The notes under the pieces were generated by a model that worked only from the letters and a program-made list of their open reading frames with translations, was not told the DNA's origin and ran no database searches. Of a DNA stretch of 63,044 nucleotides, positions 58,265 through 63,044 are shown piece by piece. Position 1 is the stretch's first letter, and the number at the start of each line of letters is the position of its first letter. Origin of the DNA: Rhodocollybia butyracea (lineage: Eukaryota > Basidiomycota > Agaricomycetes > Agaricales > Omphalotaceae); the NCBI GenBank assembly GCA_015501585.1, contig JADNRY010000350.1, positions 1-63,044 of the forward strand, in the 5' to 3' direction. The position numbers were made by a program, and so were the translations under genes.

Positions 58265-60589
58265 ATGAAATTCGCATATCCAGCTGGAAACTCAATCGAC
58301 GACCTCACACCACAACAAATTACTCTCAAAATCGCCCGACATTGCCCCTGTACTGCTTGCGGAAACTGCAAAGGTCTACATCCGAGTCTCGGCGTTCATG
58401 TTGTTCTCGACAACAACTCTACAGAAGAAAAGTCAATTTTGAACGATCTGGGTCAATACGGGTCGGATGACGAAGACGAGACATTGCCTTATCTAGATAT
58501 CTGTGCTTGTGGACATGGTGTCTCTGAACATGGCGCAAACGAGATAGTGATTGGCTCCGAGGAGTATCGTAGACGAGAGAGGTATGCAATACGGATTGAC
58601 GAAAACTTGCAGGTATACGGTGACTCTCCATTTTCCACAAGTTTCACTCAATCGGTCTTTAGGTGAATGATTTCATTGACAAAATGATTCAGCGGCTCAG
58701 AATTGTAACGTAGGATGTAGACAAATTGTTAGACTTTGCTTATAGCGATCCAGACATAGAAAGTCTGCGGAGACGTATGACAGACGCGCCCTTGTCCATT
58801 ATTACTCCCTCTCATCTTGCGGCTTCCCCTGGTAAATGCTTGTGATTGTACAATCGCGTGTAACATGCTCACTGTTCTCTGAAAGATTCCCGAAGTCCGC
58901 CTGTTTCATCGCCTGCATCCGCCCTCAGTGACCTACCTCCTCCCCACAAAAAAAGAAGAATATCGATCTCGTCTCTTAGCGGAAACGAAAGCGACGGAAA
59001 TGACGACGACGAAGAGCCTCTGGCGTCACGTATGGCCCCAAAACCTGCATCCAAATCTAAAGCACCTGTAAATCATGGTAAAGGCATCAAGGGCACGAAA
59101 TCAGCTCCTGCTGCTGGTCGAATGCCGGTTGCAAATGGTAAAACAAGTGGATTTGTTGAACCTGAGCCAAGAATAAAACTCGAGGAAAAGCTCGACGATG
59201 CACAGCTGGACCGGCTTGCTACAGGTGTTCCAGTTGATTCTGAAACGACAGCGGTCAGTAACTGTATCTTCGTTTTGCATGAAATAATGCCTAACAAGTA
59301 ATCTACTTAGCCACCCGTGAAAACCGAAAAAGCTGCTACGGTCGAGCTTCGGAGAGGTATCATCAGGGTCTTACCGGTCGCGAACGACCGACTACCACGG
59401 TCAATGATCCTCATGACGGGCTTGAAAACCCTCTTTCAGAAGCAACTGCCCAAGATGCCTCGAGATTACATAGCGCGCCTGGTCTATGACGACAATTCCC
59501 GAGCCCTGGCTATTGTTAAACGCGGTCAGAAAGTGGTCGGTGGCATTTGTTTTCGACCATTTCCACATCGAGGTTTTGCGGAGATTGTTTTCTTTGCGAC
59601 TGCCTCGGTAGATCAAGTCAAGGTGCGTCTTTTGATCGTCTATTTTTCCGACTGACCTAAGCCTTTCCAGGGTTATGGTGGGATGTTAATGGACCATTTC
59701 AAAATGCATGTACGCCGGGCGTATCCAGGGATGAACCATTTCCTAACGTATGCCGACAACTATGCGGTTGGATATTTTGAGAAGCAAGGGTTTTCCAAGG
59801 AGATTACTCTAGAACGATCGGTCTGGGCTGGTTACATCAAGGATTATGAAGGAGGTACTATCATGCAGTGCACGATGTTGGACAAGGTCGACTATCTCGA
59901 CAAGACAAATATACTTGCTCAGCAGCAAGAAGCAATCATGGCAAAGATTCGACAGATGTCTCAGTCACATATTGTACATCCTGGACTACCTCAGTTCCAG
60001 GAAGGAGCACCGCAAGGCGTTACAGTTGACCCTCAAGATGTTCCTGGTTTACGTATGGTGTTCCACATTTTGCTTTCTCAGTCGCTCATGCTCAATCTAG
60101 GGGAAACTGGATGGACTCCGTCAATGGCAGAAAAGTCAGGATCTTTGATTACTATGCCCACCGCGTTTACTCATACATTACCACTTGCAGTTTGGCTCGG
60201 TTAATTCCAAAAAGTCCTGACCGACATTTCATGGATCGCCTACTCAAAGATCTACAAGAACATAATCAAGCATGGCCGTTCTTACTTCCTGTCCCTGCGG
60301 AAGATGTGCCAGACTACTATGATGTGATATTGCATCCAATGGGTGCGACATTATTTTTTGTTATACAAGGCCGCTAACTGACAAGTGATTTCCAGACTTT
60401 AGCACAATGGAACATAAGCTTGACAACAATCAATATCCTACTGTGGAAGATTTTGTTAATGATGCTCGGCTTGTATTCAACAACTGTCGCTCATACAACC
60501 AAGAAGATAGTGTTTATCATAAATGCGCTAATTCTCTGGAAAAATTCGTAAACGAGCAGCTCAAGGATAGGACGAAGCGGGAGGTATAG
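58265..60589 (+). CDS. GCN5: Histone acetyltransferase GCN5 (GNAT plus bromodomain)
   Basis: Exons 58265-58612, 58714-58831, 58886-59253, 59311-59622, 59671-60052, 60101-60134, 60191-60342 and 60396-60589 sum to 636 codons, 635 residues. The N-terminus has Cys-rich [15 protein letters not shown] and [12 protein letters not shown]. The GNAT domain contains [28 protein letters not shown] (with the catalytic Glu) and [11 protein letters not shown], the acetyl-CoA loop. Then come [26 protein letters not shown], and a bromodomain with WPFLLPV, DYYDVI and NCRSYN, which reads acetyl-lysine. In the family GCN5 is the catalytic subunit of SAGA and ADA, acetylating H3. The first intron is modelled with the acceptor at 58713, because the earlier AG at 58661-58662 leads to an in-frame TAG. 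Confidence 0.93.
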
Positions 60590-60658
60590 GCGTGACGTGT
60601 GTATCTTTGGTTCCGTTCCGTATTTAGTAATCAATATCTACAGCTTTGACTTGCCATA

Positions 60659-63044
60659 TCCCCGACTCTGACCGAAGGGAAGGGAGGGTCTTGTACTGTG
60701 CGATCGAACCAAAAAAGCGTGTGAAATATCAGATAAAGAAATAATTTCTCATCACGTTATATGAAGCTCCACAGATGACGCTGTAATGACGCTGGACGAG
60801 ACGTTACTATAAGGGCTTGGTGATTCAGCGTCGAATTCTCCTCGCTCAACGACCACGTCTAAGAGCCTGTTGAAAAAATGAATAATAATCTTACTTCACT
60901 GTTTCAATCGTTACAATGTACAATTCCCATTTGGGCACAACCTGCATCATCAAATTTGCGGCAGGAACAAATGCAGAAATTGTCTTTATCTGATTTATTG
61001 GATGCACCATTTGTGCGAATTATTGCTACTACACCGTTGCTTACGCGTAAAGCAGCTATTCATGCTGTGGAAACGCGATGTACAAATATACTCGTTCCAT
61101 TTACTGTTCTGCCACAGAACTCAGATTTGTTTAAGAATGTAGTTTTTAGTTATCAAAGTGAGTTTGGAAATCAGTTATCATCAGCGTTGATGAACGCAGT
61201 ACCTATGTCACTTCCAGTAACTACTCATATTCTTTCGCAGCCTGATATACTTAAAGATATTCAGCAATTAATTGGTTGCAGTGATGAAGGTGAGCAACTG
61301 CAGTTCACCCAAGCTGTAAACTTACGAATGCGATTGAATGATGGTGAACCACTGTATACTACAACCTCAATATACAGTGCTATATATATTCGTTCCAAGT
61401 TTCGCGATGTATGTCTCGCGAAAACTTTTCAGCGTGATTTTACATCACTTCATTCGATATCTGTGTATAATTTACTGACTATGTACCTCAGTAAATGCAG
61501 TGAACATGGTACTGAGGCAGTGAATACCGTCGAAGATGTTATTTTGCATATATTAGCAACAAATTATCCGAGTACACTACTTCAAAAAATATTTGCGCTC
61601 AGTTGTGAGTATGCTGACTGTGTACTAATGAACTACATAGAACGGAAAAACTTCATTCACAGTGAATCTCGACGACGGGCTCGAATTGATCGTTGTGATT
61701 GACGAACAGGTTAGAATCGAAGATCTATCAAAAAATTGGCCTCAGCATGTGTCAAAATCAACTATCGTGGCTTGTACTCAACGTTACCGTGAGTCAATTC
61801 AGTATAAGCCTTTGGATATATGTGCTTGTTGTGGATCAGAAGATCGATTGCGCACAGGTCAATATTACAATGAAGATATCCGGCCGAGTTTGGATGTTCT
61901 TCGAGTTGCTGATAACTATATATTGAATAATGCTCTGCCATCTAGATTCTTGTATGTTGACTCCAATTTGGATGGTCTCATGTTGGAGCCAAACGGCCTG
62001 CATATGAACAATGAAATTGAAAAAATTATGGAAATTTACCTTTGTGTTAGTTGTCACTCATCCTTAGTTCAAGAAAAAATGCCTCGGCTTGCACTTAACA
62101 ATGGGCTGTATCGTGGAGAGCTACCAGAATTCCTGCAAGACATTACCTGGGTAGAAGAAATGGCTTGCAGTCTTTATCGTACTACAGCTCATGTTGCACG
62201 TTTATATGGGTCATGCTCGGAAGAAAATCCGCTGAAATTGCACGGCAATACTTGTGCACATCCAATGAATATTTTTTCACATGCACATGTTCTGCCGCGT
62301 ACACCTTCGGATCTCAATGATTTGATTAACATTGTTTTTATTGGCCCTAGAAAATTAAAAAGGAGTGAGTTGGCCAATCTACGGCACTATACAGTGCGCA
62401 AACCAAAAATTGCTGCATTCCTTGTTTTTCTCCAATCCCATTCCAAGGTTTACTCTGGACTACCGCCGATTAACTCAGATAATTTGAACTTGTATCCGGA
62501 TGAAGATGTACTTCCTGGACTGGAAGAAAGAATAATATACGATCATGAATCACATCCTGAGTCTGTATTCGCAGAAGAAACGTCAAGTTTTGATGATCAT
62601 CCAGGTGAACTTATGGATGACGCATTACCTACTGACTGTCTGCTTGAAAAATCTGGTGTGTATGATTCAGAATCGAACACTGTTCCTGCACGCTTCATGC
62701 GCTCTAACGCATTGCGCAACCTATCTGTTGCGGCTAATCCATCAGATGTTCAATATCTCACATACGATAAAGATCCCATACCTGAATACAACAACTGTGA
62801 ATTATTTCCAGGAATGTTTCCTACCTTATTTCCTTTTGGTATCGGAGGTTTCGAAGATCCTTGCCGCAATCCAACTGTATCATTTGAAAGTCAAGCTGAA
62901 CACTTACTAGATCAAGCTGGTCGTTTATTTTGGTACCATTTCTTTTACATGTTCGTGGTACTCAATGTCATTCAGCGCCGCAAGGCTCACCTTTATACCT
63001 CATTTTCCGTAAAATCGTCAAAAGTTTTTTCTACCATAGCTCCT
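60659..63044 (+). mobile_element. Helitron (H2), 5' part; continues beyond the window
   Basis: The 5' end TCCCCGACTCTGACC at 60659 is preceded by A, as expected for insertion between A and T. It matches the 5' end of the first Helitron at 13093 over about 30 bases. A Rep-helicase frame follows. The insertion lies 69 bases after the GCN5 stop codon, so it probably sits in the 3' untranslated or flanking region of that gene. Confidence 0.8.
60878..63044 (+). pseudogene. Helitron Rep-helicase N-terminal part with one frameshift (cut by window end)
   Basis: Starting at ATG 60878, the product (MNNNLTSLFQSLQCTIPIWAQ) aligns with the first Helitron's protein from its MNPVYDTF start, with many differences, so this is a related but distinct family. 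The frame stops at TGA 61700. In the next frame the alignment resumes at once (VIDEQVRIEDLSKNWPQ against VISEQNRIKDINEKWPQ), placing a one-base insertion near 61690-61697. From there the frame is open to the window end through CCGSEDRLRTG and the Helitron-like N domain FFYMFVVLNVIQRR. The HUH and helicase parts lie outside the window. Confidence 0.82.

Overview
The window looks like nuclear DNA of a basidiomycete fungus, most probably an Agaricomycete. The genes carry many short GT-AG introns of about 42-100 bases. The housekeeping set is fungal (ESA1, DBP7, an ER cyclophilin, GCN5). The mobile elements (PIF1-type Helitrons, a Gag-only LTR element, a tyrosine-recombinase retroelement) are of kinds common in mushroom genomes. 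No species can be named from the sequence alone.

Layout. 0-13 kb is transposon-rich. It has a TA-flanked MITE, a fragment resembling an MRH4-type DEAD-box helicase, and three copies of an unrecognised four-exon gene for a small one-pass membrane protein with a Cys-rich motif (copy 1 broken, copies 2 and 3 open). A complete Gag-only LTR retrotransposon sits in the upstream region of copy 1. 13.1-19.6 kb is a Helitron with an intact 2,080-residue Rep-helicase. 19.6-24 kb is repeat-rich and without a supported gene. 24.1-32.7 kb has minus-strand multi-exon genes (a C2HC-finger protein, a small unknown, a 557-residue unknown) and a broken midasin fragment. 33.7-41 kb holds a DNA-transposon-like element with TTACAAG/CTTGTAA arrays and a decayed DIRS/Ngaro-like retroelement. 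42.9-49.3 kb has an unknown gene, a homeodomain gene and an F-box-like gene. 49.7-60.6 kb is a compact housekeeping island: ESA1, DBP7, ER cyclophilin, a GH45/expansin-like secreted protein with a likely GPI tail, and GCN5. From 60.66 kb a second Helitron begins and runs off the window.

How the parts relate. ESA1 and GCN5 are the catalytic subunits of the two main fungal histone acetyltransferase complexes (NuA4 and SAGA/ADA) and lie about 6.7 kb apart. DBP7/cyclophilin and GH45-like/GCN5 are divergent pairs with about 90-100 bases between start codons. The island is bounded on the right by a Helitron 5' end. The best candidates for something undescribed are the three-copy membrane-protein family and the unknown genes at 28-44 kb.

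Method and limits. Exons were joined by eye from GT-AG sites and re-checked by summed exon length and reading frame. C2HC-finger, 557-aa, homeodomain, F-box, DBP7, GH45-like and GCN5 models all sum to whole codons. ESA1 does so only if one T is removed from a T7 run. No database search, expression data or structure prediction was available, so family names rest on recognised motifs.
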